Of a stretch of 19,015 bases of DNA, positions 7,532 to 15,274 are shown piece by piece (position 1 is the first letter of the stretch; the number at the start of each line of letters is the position of its first letter). The notes under the pieces are model-generated. The model made no database searches, had not been told where the DNA came from, and was given only the letters and a program-made list of their open reading frames with translations. The position numbers were made by a program, and so were the translations under genes. This DNA comes from Crocinitomicaceae bacterium. GTDB taxonomy: Bacteria; Bacteroidota; Bacteroidia; Flavobacteriales_D; Crocinitomicaceae. The stretch is taken from contig JABSPC010000044.1 of assembly GCA_013215515.1 (NCBI GenBank), forward strand, positions 1-19,015, read 5' to 3'.

Positions 7532-7876
7532 ATGAAATTCTCTGAAAAAAACAAAGATTTTTTCCAAAACGTATACGACGTCGTTCGTCTCATTCCTGAA
7601 GGCAGAGCGACTTCTTACGGTTCAATTGCTAACTATTTAGGATCTCCACGTTCTAGCCGCATGGTTGGCTGGGCAATTAATGCGGCGCATGACTATAAAG
7701 ACGTTCCTGCGCATCGAGTTGTAAACCGAATTGGTTTATTAACAGGCAAAATGCACTTTACGGATCCAAATCAAATGCAGCGTTTATTGAAAAAAGAAGG
7801 CGTTGAGGTTACGAAAGATAAAATCATGAATTTCAAAGAAGTTTATTGGGACCCGACTATCGAATTGGAACTTTAG
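7532..7876 (+). CDS. Alkyltransferase-like protein (ATL), MGMT family without the acceptor cysteine
   Basis: A 114-residue DNA-binding protein of the O6-alkylguanine-DNA alkyltransferase fold. TSYGSIANYLG near 27-37 carries the Tyr (Y29) equivalent to the base-flipping tyrosine of MGMT, SSRMVGWA at 41-48 the arginine finger (R43), and the active-site motif PCHRV is changed to PAHRV at 59-63, so Cys is Ala60. It therefore cannot accept an alkyl group. Known ATLs (E. coli YbaZ with Trp, Thermus thermophilus TTHA1564 with Ala) bind O6-alkylguanine and channel it to nucleotide excision repair; the same role is inferred here. It lacks the MGMT N-terminal domain and the Ada domain. AGGTAG stands 8 nt before the ATG as a weak ribosome-binding site. 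Its stop overlaps the convergent lipoprotein stop by 4 nt. Confidence 0.88.
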   Translation: MKFSEKNKDFFQNVYDVVRLIPEGRATSYGSIANYLGSPRSSRMVGWAINAAHDYKDVPAHRVVNRIGLLTGKMHFTDPNQMQRLLKKEGVEVTKDKIMNFKEVYWDPTIELEL

Positions 7877-8121
7877 TCCTTATCGATTTCGCGCAGAAAC
7901 ATTTCTTCATTTCCAGAAACCTTTGCTAGAAATTCAATCTCTAATTCGAGTTTTGCCATTTCATTCACAAGTTCACCACTTGGAGATAGAACATTTGTTT
8001 CTTCAACAAGAAGAAATCGATCTTGAAGTATTTTTGCTTCTGCCATACGTTCTTCATACTCCGAAGTACAGGAGCCTAGAAGACATATGAACAGTATTAG
8101 CGTAGTAGCAAGTAATCTCAT
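7873..8121 (-). CDS. Small lipoprotein of unknown function
   Basis: An 82-residue protein beginning MRLLATTLILFICLLGSC: a short signal peptide with a clear lipobox (LGSC) that puts the acylated cysteine at residue 18. The mature part is about 64 residues, highly charged and rich in Glu, Leu and Lys (EERMAEAKILQDRFLLVEE, then VNEMAKLELEIEFLAKV), which predicts one or two alpha helices, possibly coiled coil. The frame is open 23 codons further upstream, but that reading buries the signal peptide, so ATG 8121 is preferred. No family was recognised. The following codon TAA overlaps the TAG of the convergent ATL gene (bases 7873-7876). A near match to the -7 box (TTACTTTG) lies a few bases upstream. 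Confidence 0.7.
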   Translation of the reverse strand: MRLLATTLILFICLLGSCTSEYEERMAEAKILQDRFLLVEETNVLSPSGELVNEMAKLELEIEFLAKVSGNEEMFLREIDKD

Positions 8122-8280
8122 ATTACAAAGTAACGACAACTCAAACTTCCGTACAATTAATTTGGTAATACATATGTGCCAAATCTTCATCCTAAATCGT
8201 TAAATATTCGAAGACCTATTCTTCTACTCCAAAAAATGCTAAAAAGACAATACTTCGAGCAAAGATCGTAACTTCGTTCT

Positions 8281-9282
8281 ATGATATTTGTTACGGGTGG
8301 TACTGGAATTCTTGGTTCGCATTTGCTGTTTAATCTAAGTGAAACGGATAATTCAATAAAAGCGTTGTACCGTACTGAAGAAAGATTAAATCAAGTTAAA
8401 GAACTGTTTCGACAATATAATCCTAATTGCTGGGAAACACAATTCTCCAAAATAAATTGGGTTCAAGGCGACATATTGGACATAACAGACCTACTCAATT
8501 TAATCGAAGGGTGTTCATACATCTATCATTGTGCAGGACTCGTTTCATTTCATCCAAAAGATTTCTATCGAGTGATGAAAATCAATCGTGAAGGAACCGA
8601 GAACATTGTAAATGCTTGCTTACACCACAATGTCACCAAGCTTATCCATGTTAGTTCAACCGCAGCTATTGGAGGAGATGACAAAGATGTTATTACTGAA
8701 GAGACCAAATGGAAAAACTCTCCGAACAACAGCGCTTATGGCGTTTCTAAATATTCTGGTGAGCGCGAAGTTTGGCGCGGAATCGAAGAAGGTTTAAACG
8801 CTGCGATTGTTAACCCATGCGTGATTTTTGGAGCAGGTAATTGGAATGAAAGTTCATTAACAATCTTTAAAACAGTTCGAAAAGGAATCTCTTTTTACCC
8901 ACCAGGATCAAATGCTTCAGTCGATGTGCGTGATGTTGTAGAAATCATGGTGCTTTTAATGAAATCAGACATCTATAAAGAACGTTTTTTGGTGACAGGA
9001 TCAAACCAGAGCTTTAAAGAACTCATGACAGTTATATCGAAGGAATTAAATGTCAAAGCACCAACGAAACCTGTAAATAGAGTTCTTGTAAATGTGGTCA
9101 GAAGAATTTTAGCCATTGCTAAAAGGCTAATTGGAAAACGAAGTGATATCACAAAAGAGACCGTTATCAATTTGTTTGCGACAAAATCGTATGACAACTC
9201 GAAGGTTAAAGATGCCTTCGGGTTTCAATTCAGAGATTTAAAGGAACAAGTACGCAATACAGTTGCGGGAAGATTGGATTAA
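8281..9282 (+). CDS. NAD(P)-dependent epimerase/dehydratase, extended SDR family
   Basis: A 333-residue cytoplasmic oxidoreductase of the extended short-chain dehydrogenase/reductase type. The glycine-rich Rossmann motif TGGTGILG is at residues 5-12. YHCAGLVSF follows, then HVSSTAAIGG with Ser125/Ser126 and the catalytic pair in YGVSK (Tyr153, Lys157). NPCVIFGAGNW just after it is typical of the dihydroflavonol-4-reductase/sugar epimerase group. Substrate cannot be told from sequence; the overall look is of the DFR-like or nucleoside-diphosphate-sugar epimerase annotations common in Bacteroidota. The ATG at 8281 starts exactly at the first beta strand (MIFVTGGTG). A TAACTTCG box ends 4 nt before the ATG. 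Its TAA overlaps that of the convergent gene by 4 nt. Bases 8122-8280, divergent to the small lipoprotein, show nothing else. Confidence 0.88.
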   Translation: MIFVTGGTGILGSHLLFNLSETDNSIKALYRTEERLNQVKELFRQYNPNCWETQFSKINWVQGDILDITDLLNLIEGCSYIYHCAGLVSFHPKDFYRVMKINREGTENIVNACLHHNVTKLIHVSSTAAIGGDDKDVITEETKWKNSPNNSAYGVSKYSGEREVWRGIEEGLNAAIVNPCVIFGAGNWNESSLTIFKTVRKGISFYPPGSNASVDVRDVVEIMVLLMKSDIYKERFLVTGSNQSFKELMTVISKELNVKAPTKPVNRVLVNVVRRILAIAKRLIGKRSDITKETVINLFATKSYDNSKVKDAFGFQFRDLKEQVRNTVAGRLD

Positions 9283-10160
9283 TCGAAGAATTCGTAATTG
9301 TTAAACCTTAAAATCATCATAAAGTCAGTACTTACTTCACGTGTAATTACGGAGGAAAGCAATTTACTTTTAGAACTATAAATGATTTGAATGTCTGTTA
9401 TAAACTTTCCGTTTTTATAGATGTGCTTTTCAATCAGGTTGCCTAATTCGTCATACTTGAATATAAATTCTTCTAAATAACCTTCCTTTCTATTGCTTGA
9501 CTTTCGAATTGCTGCTAACTTTCCCTCTCGATTGTATTCATAGTCGTACGTATAAACGGCCGAGGTCATCTTGATGCGCTCAATACGCTCCATTAAATAG
9601 CCGAGCTCGTTGTAATTGAAATATTCATCCAAATACGGCAAGTCGTAATTGTTGTAGAATGTCCGTTTAGTCTGTAAATCGTAATTCGCGTACTTAATTA
9701 ACTCTCTATTGAAAGACAATGATCGAACTACTTTTCCTGCGCTGTCAATATCTCGAATATATTCTTCTGTCAATACCCGTCCAATGGAGTCGTGTGTATA
9801 CTTTATGGTGAGGAAGCCTTCCAAATCTGTCTTGCTATGAACAGTTAGGTTGTTATCTACGTCATACTTGTATTTATTCCAAGTCGTATCAACTGAGCCG
9901 TCATCCGTTCTCGTTTCAAACGTTGAAATCAATCGACCGCTTTTATCGAATTCGTATACATACTTGAATTCTGTTGCGCGCAGCCCATCGCCATGCTTCA
10001 TATACTGGAACTCCCCTTTCAGTTTCCTGAGCTTATTTTCGCGTACAAAATCCTTATTAAAAAAGGGGACATCCGTAAAAGCATCTCCGTTTCTATTATC
10101 CAAGACCTGAGCGTTGAGCCCGAGTGACATTCCAACAAATATTAATACAATCAACTTCAC
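9279..10160 (-). CDS. Secreted protein with YD/RHS-like repeats
   Basis: A 293-residue exported protein starting at a GTG (10160-10158) with signal peptide MKLIVLIFVGMSLGLNA cut before Gln18. At least six short repeats of the form aromatic-x-Tyr-Asp/Asn-x-x-Gly-x-Leu can be seen: YEFDKSGRL (69-77), YKYDVDNNL (97-105), KYTHDSIGRVL (120-130), FNYNELGYL (181-189), YEYNREGKL (207-215) and FKYDELGNL (234-242). This is the YD-repeat pattern of RHS/teneurin beta-structures, but the array is far too short for a toxin-encapsulating RHS shell and has no variable C-terminal toxin domain. A small curved beta-sheet surface or outer-membrane-associated protein is likely. No sorting domain is evident at the C-terminus. 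Function unknown. It lies 63 nt downstream of the DUF255 gene and may be read through from it. Confidence 0.78.
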   Translation of the reverse strand: MKLIVLIFVGMSLGLNAQVLDNRNGDAFTDVPFFNKDFVRENKLRKLKGEFQYMKHGDGLRATEFKYVYEFDKSGRLISTFETRTDDGSVDTTWNKYKYDVDNNLTVHSKTDLEGFLTIKYTHDSIGRVLTEEYIRDIDSAGKVVRSLSFNRELIKYANYDLQTKRTFYNNYDLPYLDEYFNYNELGYLMERIERIKMTSAVYTYDYEYNREGKLAAIRKSSNRKEGYLEEFIFKYDELGNLIEKHIYKNGKFITDIQIIYSSKSKLLSSVITREVSTDFMMILRFNNYEFFD

Positions 10161-10223
10161 GGTGTAAAAGAAAGGAATTAGACCATTATAAATTCAATGA
10201 TCGGATATTTTTATCAAGGGCGT

Positions 10224-12236
10224 TTATTGAATAACCTGATTAATCGCTTCGGTTACATCCGTCGTAGGCAGCAAGCAAGCTCCTTCAACACAAACAAACA
10301 TAGATTTAGGATCAGAATTTTTCTTGTCAGAGAATATGGGTAACGTCGATTTTGAATTTCGTTTAGCGAGAAGAATTCTCGGCAATTTCGCGGACTGAAT
10401 TATTTCTACGCTTGATTGCGTGTCGTCCATACAGACCACTTCATGCAATGAATAAATTTGATGGTTCAATAACATGCCCCAGTTAGAATAGCCAGAACCG
10501 TACATTTCCATTCCGTCGTAGACATTGGCCAACATTACTTTTGCGCGCTCTTGATACTCATGATTGTGGAAGTACTTTGAAAGGTAAAATAGGTTTCTAG
10601 CCATTACCGAATTACTCGAAGGAATAACATTATCATTCATCTCCATTTTTCGAGCTATAAGCGTAGTCTTTCTATCTGTAAAGAAGAACATTTTTGACTT
10701 TTCATCTCCGAAATGTTTAACGGAATAGGCCATTAATTCATTTGCTTTGATCAACCAGTCTTCATCAAAAGAAATAGTGTACATGGCTATAAAAGCATCT
10801 ATTACATGTGCATAATCCTCTAAAAATCCTTCGATATTTGAAGTGCCCTTCTTGTAATTCCTCCAAATTCCACCGTCCTCGCGAAGCTGATTGTTCTCTA
10901 ACCATTTTGCGTTTTTAAGCGCCAAGCGTAAATACGATTCATCTCTAAAAACAGTATACGCTTCGCAAAGACCTTTGAGCATCATTGCATTCCAAGATGT
11001 CAAGCACTTGTCGTCAAGCCCAGGACGAATTCGATGTGATCGCTCTGTCAAAAGCAAGTCATTTACACGATTGAGTTTCTCTTCAAACTCCTCCGCTGAC
11101 CACTTTGTTTTATTCAATAGGTCTTTGTCTGAGAGTCGACGCAATAGAATATAGTTACCCTCTTCCCAATGGCCATTTTGGCTTACTTCATATAATTCTC
11201 TCACCCAGGCAAAATCATTTCCCAAAGTCGATTCCAATTCCGCCACTGTCCAAACGTAAAACTTACCCTCGACTCCTTCACTATCTGCATCAAGGGCAGA
11301 ATAGAAAGCGCCCGATTCATCTGTCATTTCTCTTTCGAGCCATTCAATCGTTTGATTCACGGTTCGTTTGTATAATGGTTTTTTAAATATCTGATACGCT
11401 TTGGTGTACAGACTTACCAATTGCCCATTATCGTATAGCATTTTCTCGAAATGAGGAACTTTCCAAAGCATGTCGACAGAATATCTTGAAAAGCCACCGC
11501 CGATTTGATCATAAATCCCACCCATGGCCATACAATCCAATGAGTGCTCAACATGTTTTAAGACTTTTTCGTCCTTACTATTGACAGCATAATCCAGCAA
11601 GAATTCAAAATTGCTTGGCAATGGAAATTTTGGCGCCTTACTTTCACCTCCGTGGGTTGCGTCAAAATTTTTCGACCAACGAAGGATTATTTCTTTAAGC
11701 TTCTCTTCAGAAAAATCATATTCGGAATCCGATGTAGTGATCAACTCACTTGCAATTATTCCCTCATGAAGGTTTTCAGCATACTCAGTTACTTTTTCTA
11801 AATCATTTTCATAGGTATGGTGCAGCGACTTCAAAATATGCATCCATTGTTCTTTAGGAAAATAAGTTCCACCATAAACCGGTCGACCATCAGGCAGCGT
11901 AAAACAATTTAATGGCCATCCCCCGGCTTGGGTCATAAGCTGAACCGCCGTCATATAAACCTGATCCACATCAGGGCGTTCCTCTCGGTCCACTTTAACA
12001 TTGATGAAAAACTTATTCATTAATGCAGCAACTTCTTCATCCTCGAATGATTCATGCTCCATAACATGGCACCAGTGACAAGCAGAATATCCAACACTAA
12101 TTAACACCAATTTATTCTCGGCTTTTGCCCGTTCAAAAACGTCATCCGACCACGAAACCCAATTGACCGGATTATGAGCGTGTTGAAGTAGGTATGGTGA
12201 CGTTTCTTTGATTAAATCATTGGTGTATTTTTCCAT
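10224..12236 (-). CDS. Thioredoxin domain-containing protein, DUF255/YyaL (SPATA20) family
   Basis: A 670-residue protein of normal family length. Residues 1-170 form the thioredoxin-like DUF255 domain, with the family hallmarks [21 protein letters not shown] at 6-26 (in part), the CxxC-type motif CHWC at 53-56, [13 protein letters not shown], and [15 protein letters not shown] followed by YGGTYFP. The remaining 500 residues resemble the (alpha/alpha)6-barrel of glycoside-processing enzymes seen in this family: [60 protein letters not shown] and [16 protein letters not shown] are all typical. The true biochemical role is not established; reported links are to redox or to sugar-barrel chemistry. 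No signal peptide, so cytoplasmic. ATG 12236 lies 4 nt from a TAACTTTG box. It is divergent from the SGNH-MBOAT cassette. Confidence 0.93.
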   Translation of the reverse strand: MEKYTNDLIKETSPYLLQHAHNPVNWVSWSDDVFERAKAENKLVLISVGYSACHWCHVMEHESFEDEEVAALMNKFFINVKVDREERPDVDQVYMTAVQLMTQAGGWPLNCFTLPDGRPVYGGTYFPKEQWMHILKSLHHTYENDLEKVTEYAENLHEGIIASELITTSDSEYDFSEEKLKEIILRWSKNFDATHGGESKAPKFPLPSNFEFLLDYAVNSKDEKVLKHVEHSLDCMAMGGIYDQIGGGFSRYSVDMLWKVPHFEKMLYDNGQLVSLYTKAYQIFKKPLYKRTVNQTIEWLEREMTDESGAFYSALDADSEGVEGKFYVWTVAELESTLGNDFAWVRELYEVSQNGHWEEGNYILLRRLSDKDLLNKTKWSAEEFEEKLNRVNDLLLTERSHRIRPGLDDKCLTSWNAMMLKGLCEAYTVFRDESYLRLALKNAKWLENNQLREDGGIWRNYKKGTSNIEGFLEDYAHVIDAFIAMYTISFDEDWLIKANELMAYSVKHFGDEKSKMFFFTDRKTTLIARKMEMNDNVIPSSNSVMARNLFYLSKYFHNHEYQERAKVMLANVYDGMEMYGSGYSNWGMLLNHQIYSLHEVVCMDDTQSSVEIIQSAKLPRILLAKRNSKSTLPIFSDKKNSDPKSMFVCVEGACLLPTTDVTEAINQVIQ

Positions 12237-12456
12237 GTTCCAAAGTTAGCGCAATATATTCTCCGTAAAACGAATAGTTGGAATTCCGTACCGAATAATT
12301 AGGCATGATTTACCCTTAATATTTCCAGTATGTAAAAGGAATTGAATTGCACTAAACTTACACTTTGAAGTTATGCCCTATTAATTCTTGATAAAATTCC
12401 TGAATACAGTGGGATAAAAGGAATTCTGTAATTATTTTTACGTATTCAAAATTGAT
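12237..12456. promoter_or_regulatory. Divergent intergenic region between the DUF255 gene and the SGNH-SGNH-MBOAT cassette
   Basis: 220 nt without a gene. On the minus strand TAACTTTG (12248-12241), an exact -7 box, ends 4 nt before the DUF255 ATG. For the plus strand there is only a near match, TACACTTTG around 12358-12368 with one extra spacer base. The hexamer GGAATT recurs: palindrome GGAATTCC at 12280-12287, TAAAAGGAATT at 12333-12343 and again at 12415-12425, and the inverse AATTCCT at 12395-12401, which can pair with 12419-12425 as a 7-bp stem. An operator or an RNA hairpin in the cassette leader is possible but unproven. Confidence 0.3.
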
Positions 12457-13926
12457 TTGAAAGAAATACCTGCATATAAAGTCACCCTTTTCGTCATTGG
12501 AATCCTTGCGCTCCTTTTGACCGTTACATTTTTCGTTCCCGACGATGGGTATGACATCAAAGGTCATAAAATGAAATTTTTAACGCTTGAAGATTTCATT
12601 GAGCCACCCGTTCAAGAGAATGCAGACCTTAAAGATGTTTTAGTAGACCTAGACACCGCAATTGTTGATGACCCCTTAACAGTTCATAGCAACGGTTCCA
12701 ATGGAGATTTTGGAGCACCAAATGCTGGCGATATTAATGTAAATGCCAAGACCAAACTTCAATTCAACGAAGCTGGAGAAAAGAATCTACACTCCTTTTT
12801 CAGAAAGTTGAACTCCGTAGCAGCCAATAGAAAAAAAATGTCGATTCTTCATTATGGAGATTCTCAAATTGAGGGGGATCGAATGACGAGCTACATTCGT
12901 CAAAAAATACAGAATCAATTTGGTGGCAATGGTCCTGGGTTAATCCCTGCGACCAACGTGTACAATACATTCGCCTTTAAGCAAACCTATTCGGAAAATT
13001 TCAAACGATACACCTGCTTTGGTGGACAATCTCTGAAGAGCAATAAGTACGGCGTTATGGCTTCTGCCTCGCGATTCACACCTGAAATTGAAATAGACAG
13101 CACGACCAACCTCGATTCAATGTTGATCCAAACCGGCTGGATAGAAATAGGGCCATCGTCAAACGCATATACAAGAACGAGACAATTCAACAATGTCAGA
13201 ATGCACTACAATAGCTGCTTGGCACCTACAAAACTCTCTGTATATCAAGATGAAAACCTTATTCACGAAGAACAATTGAATTTGGATGGGGCTCAGCATT
13301 CAGTACTTCTAACTTTCAATTCTACCCCAGGCAAATTGAAATACGAATTCACGGGTAAAGTTAGCCCTAATATTTGCGCCTTCTCATTAGAAGGAGATTA
13401 CGGCGTACAAGTTTCAAATATTGGAATGCGTGGATCAAGTGGAACCGTTTTTGGGCGAATAAATCAAACCGTTCTTAAAGCGATGTACTCTGAGTTGAAT
13501 ACTGAACTCGTCATTATGCAGTTTGGAGGTAACTCTGTACCATTCTTCAAGGACAGTACAGGTGTAGATAATTTCGCAAGCTATTTCAAAAGCCAGATTT
13601 ACAGAGTGAAAAAATTAAATCCAGGCGCCATGGTAATCGTTATTGGGCCGAGTGACATGTCAAAACTAGAACTTGATATTTACGAAACGTACAAGTTCTT
13701 GCCTTATCTCGTTCGTAAAATGCGAGAAGAGACAATTGATACTGGAAGTGCCTTCTGGAATTTATACGGTGCCATGGGCGGAAAAAACTCAATGCCTGCA
13801 TGGGTCGAGAAAGGACTAGCCGGTGGAGACCACATACACTTTAGTAATGGAGGAGCAAAAATTGCATCTCAATTCTTCTACGAGGCGCTTATATCGGAAT
13901 TTAGCAAATGGAAAAATGAGCATTAA
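12457..13926 (+). CDS. Membrane-anchored SGNH/GDSL hydrolase-fold protein
   Basis: A 489-residue protein with one N-terminal membrane segment (about residues 9-27) and the remainder predicted outside the cytoplasmic membrane. After a low-complexity acidic linker (to about residue 110) comes an SGNH domain with all blocks visible: block I LHYGDSQIEGD with catalytic Ser136, block II GMRGSSG (G323/G326), block III QFGGNS with Asn359, block V GDHIHF with Asp458 and His461. The long stretch between blocks I and II (about 185 residues) looks like an inserted beta domain. Start is TTG at 12457; the frame is open back to 12418 but holds no ATG. It is followed with no gap by a paralogue and then an MBOAT gene, so it likely adds or removes acyl groups on an envelope or exported glycan, as AlgJ/AlgX or PatB-type partners do. 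Confidence 0.85.
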   Translation: MKEIPAYKVTLFVIGILALLLTVTFFVPDDGYDIKGHKMKFLTLEDFIEPPVQENADLKDVLVDLDTAIVDDPLTVHSNGSNGDFGAPNAGDINVNAKTKLQFNEAGEKNLHSFFRKLNSVAANRKKMSILHYGDSQIEGDRMTSYIRQKIQNQFGGNGPGLIPATNVYNTFAFKQTYSENFKRYTCFGGQSLKSNKYGVMASASRFTPEIEIDSTTNLDSMLIQTGWIEIGPSSNAYTRTRQFNNVRMHYNSCLAPTKLSVYQDENLIHEEQLNLDGAQHSVLLTFNSTPGKLKYEFTGKVSPNICAFSLEGDYGVQVSNIGMRGSSGTVFGRINQTVLKAMYSELNTELVIMQFGGNSVPFFKDSTGVDNFASYFKSQIYRVKKLNPGAMVIVIGPSDMSKLELDIYETYKFLPYLVRKMREETIDTGSAFWNLYGAMGGKNSMPAWVEKGLAGGDHIHFSNGGAKIASQFFYEALISEFSKWKNEH

Positions 13927-15273
13927 TTGAAGTATTTACTCTCCATATTTTCAATTTTGTCGCTGACCATTTCGTTCGCTCAAGATTCAGTTGTAGCTGG
14001 TTTAGATACGGTTCAAGTGGAGACATATAATGATTCATTAAGCGCTTACAATTTTCCAGATTTCAGAGACATTGACACTTCAACACGATCGAAATATCCA
14101 TTCGTTCACTTCAATAAAAATAATTACGAATTCTTCAATCAGTCGAGTCCTAACTTTGAGGTTTTGCATGAGAAGTTTCGCCGATTAATTGACGAGAAGG
14201 AAGGTAAAATCAACATGTATCACATTGGTGGATCCCACGTTCAGGCAGACATCTACACAAATGATGTTCGTGAATACATGCAAGAACGTTGGGCAGATAT
14301 TCCCGGAGAGCGAGGATGGGTCTTCCCTTTTGATTTAGCAAAAACGAACAACCCTGGGAATTACGAATTCTCTTCGCCTAATGCTTGGAATCCATACAGG
14401 TGTATTCCGCACAGACCGTCTAAATATGATTTTGATTATGGCGTTTTAGGTGCAGGCATAACGTGTGGCGATTCAGTAATCAATATCAAATTTGAATACG
14501 ATAGAACTTCGAGTAAACCGCCAATTCAAAGCGTACGAATTTTCCATAACATAGGTGAATTCCCTTATTGGATGCATTTTGGATCTGACGAATTACTCGT
14601 TACTGAGGCAGAACACAATCCTGAACTAGGATATACAGACGTTCACTTTTCTGATGGTCTTGATTCTTTGAACATTCAATTTCGATACACCGGAATTAAC
14701 GCTCCCGAACTTGAAATTTATGGGTTTATTTTAATGAATGATCTCCCAGGTATTTCATATACTGCAATTGGAATTAACGGAGCTGGACTCTACACGTATT
14801 TGGCGAATGTTCGATTTGAAGAACAGCTAAAAACGTACCCTCCTGACTTCTTTGCATACGCTGTGGGAACTAATGATGGAAACACTACCTATGCTAAATT
14901 TAAACCAAGCGTTTACAAACGAAACTTGGAAAAAATGATGCAGATGGCGCTTCGAGCAAACCCGAATTGCGCCTTGCTATTAACTGTTCCAAATGATTCG
15001 TATTACCACAGAAAGTATTTAAACAAAAACATTGCAAGAGAGCGAACAGTGATAAAAGAACTGGCCGCTGAATATGGAATGGCCGTTTGGGATTTATATG
15101 GAATAATGGGGGAGCTTGGTTCGAGTAGAACTTGGCAATTGAACAAATTAATGCGAAGTGATAAAATCCATTTCACGCATGAAGGGTATCATTTTAAGGG
15201 CGATATGTACATCGATTCCTTTTTGAAATACATGGATCAACTAGACGAAAGATCTGAACAATTGAGTCATTAA
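13927..15273 (+). CDS. Secreted SGNH/GDSL-like protein, paralogue of its upstream neighbour, with altered block I
   Basis: A 448-residue periplasmic protein: signal peptide MKYLLSIFSILSLTISFA cut before Gln19. Block I reads MYHIGGSHVQAD, so GDS has become GGS, but the nucleophile Ser103 is kept. Block II region GINGAGLYTYL, block III YAVGTNDGN with Asn316, block V SDKIHF with Asp412 and His415. The triad is therefore complete and only the Asp of GDS is lost. The late segment WDLYGIMGELGSSRTW mirrors WNLYGAMGG...SMPAW in the upstream protein, which shows common ancestry by duplication. The TTG start (13927-13929) directly abuts the preceding TAA, and the only earlier reading is closed by that stop; it suggests translational coupling. 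One nucleotide separates it from the MBOAT gene. Probably the periplasmic acyl-carrying or acyl-transferring partner; esterase activity is the alternative. Confidence 0.83.
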   Translation: MKYLLSIFSILSLTISFAQDSVVAGLDTVQVETYNDSLSAYNFPDFRDIDTSTRSKYPFVHFNKNNYEFFNQSSPNFEVLHEKFRRLIDEKEGKINMYHIGGSHVQADIYTNDVREYMQERWADIPGERGWVFPFDLAKTNNPGNYEFSSPNAWNPYRCIPHRPSKYDFDYGVLGAGITCGDSVINIKFEYDRTSSKPPIQSVRIFHNIGEFPYWMHFGSDELLVTEAEHNPELGYTDVHFSDGLDSLNIQFRYTGINAPELEIYGFILMNDLPGISYTAIGINGAGLYTYLANVRFEEQLKTYPPDFFAYAVGTNDGNTTYAKFKPSVYKRNLEKMMQMALRANPNCALLLTVPNDSYYHRKYLNKNIARERTVIKELAAEYGMAVWDLYGIMGELGSSRTWQLNKLMRSDKIHFTHEGYHFKGDMYIDSFLKYMDQLDERSEQLSH

Positions 15274-15274
15274 A

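Noticed and set aside
9279..10160. YD-repeat protein as a polymorphic RHS toxin with immunity gene
   Set aside because: Too short, no variable C-terminal toxin domain, and no small immunity gene follows; the next gene is a convergent epimerase.
12358..12567. Minus-strand open frame of 69 codons across the start of the first SGNH gene
   Set aside because: Overlaps the promoter region and start of a supported gene, with no start-site or family evidence.
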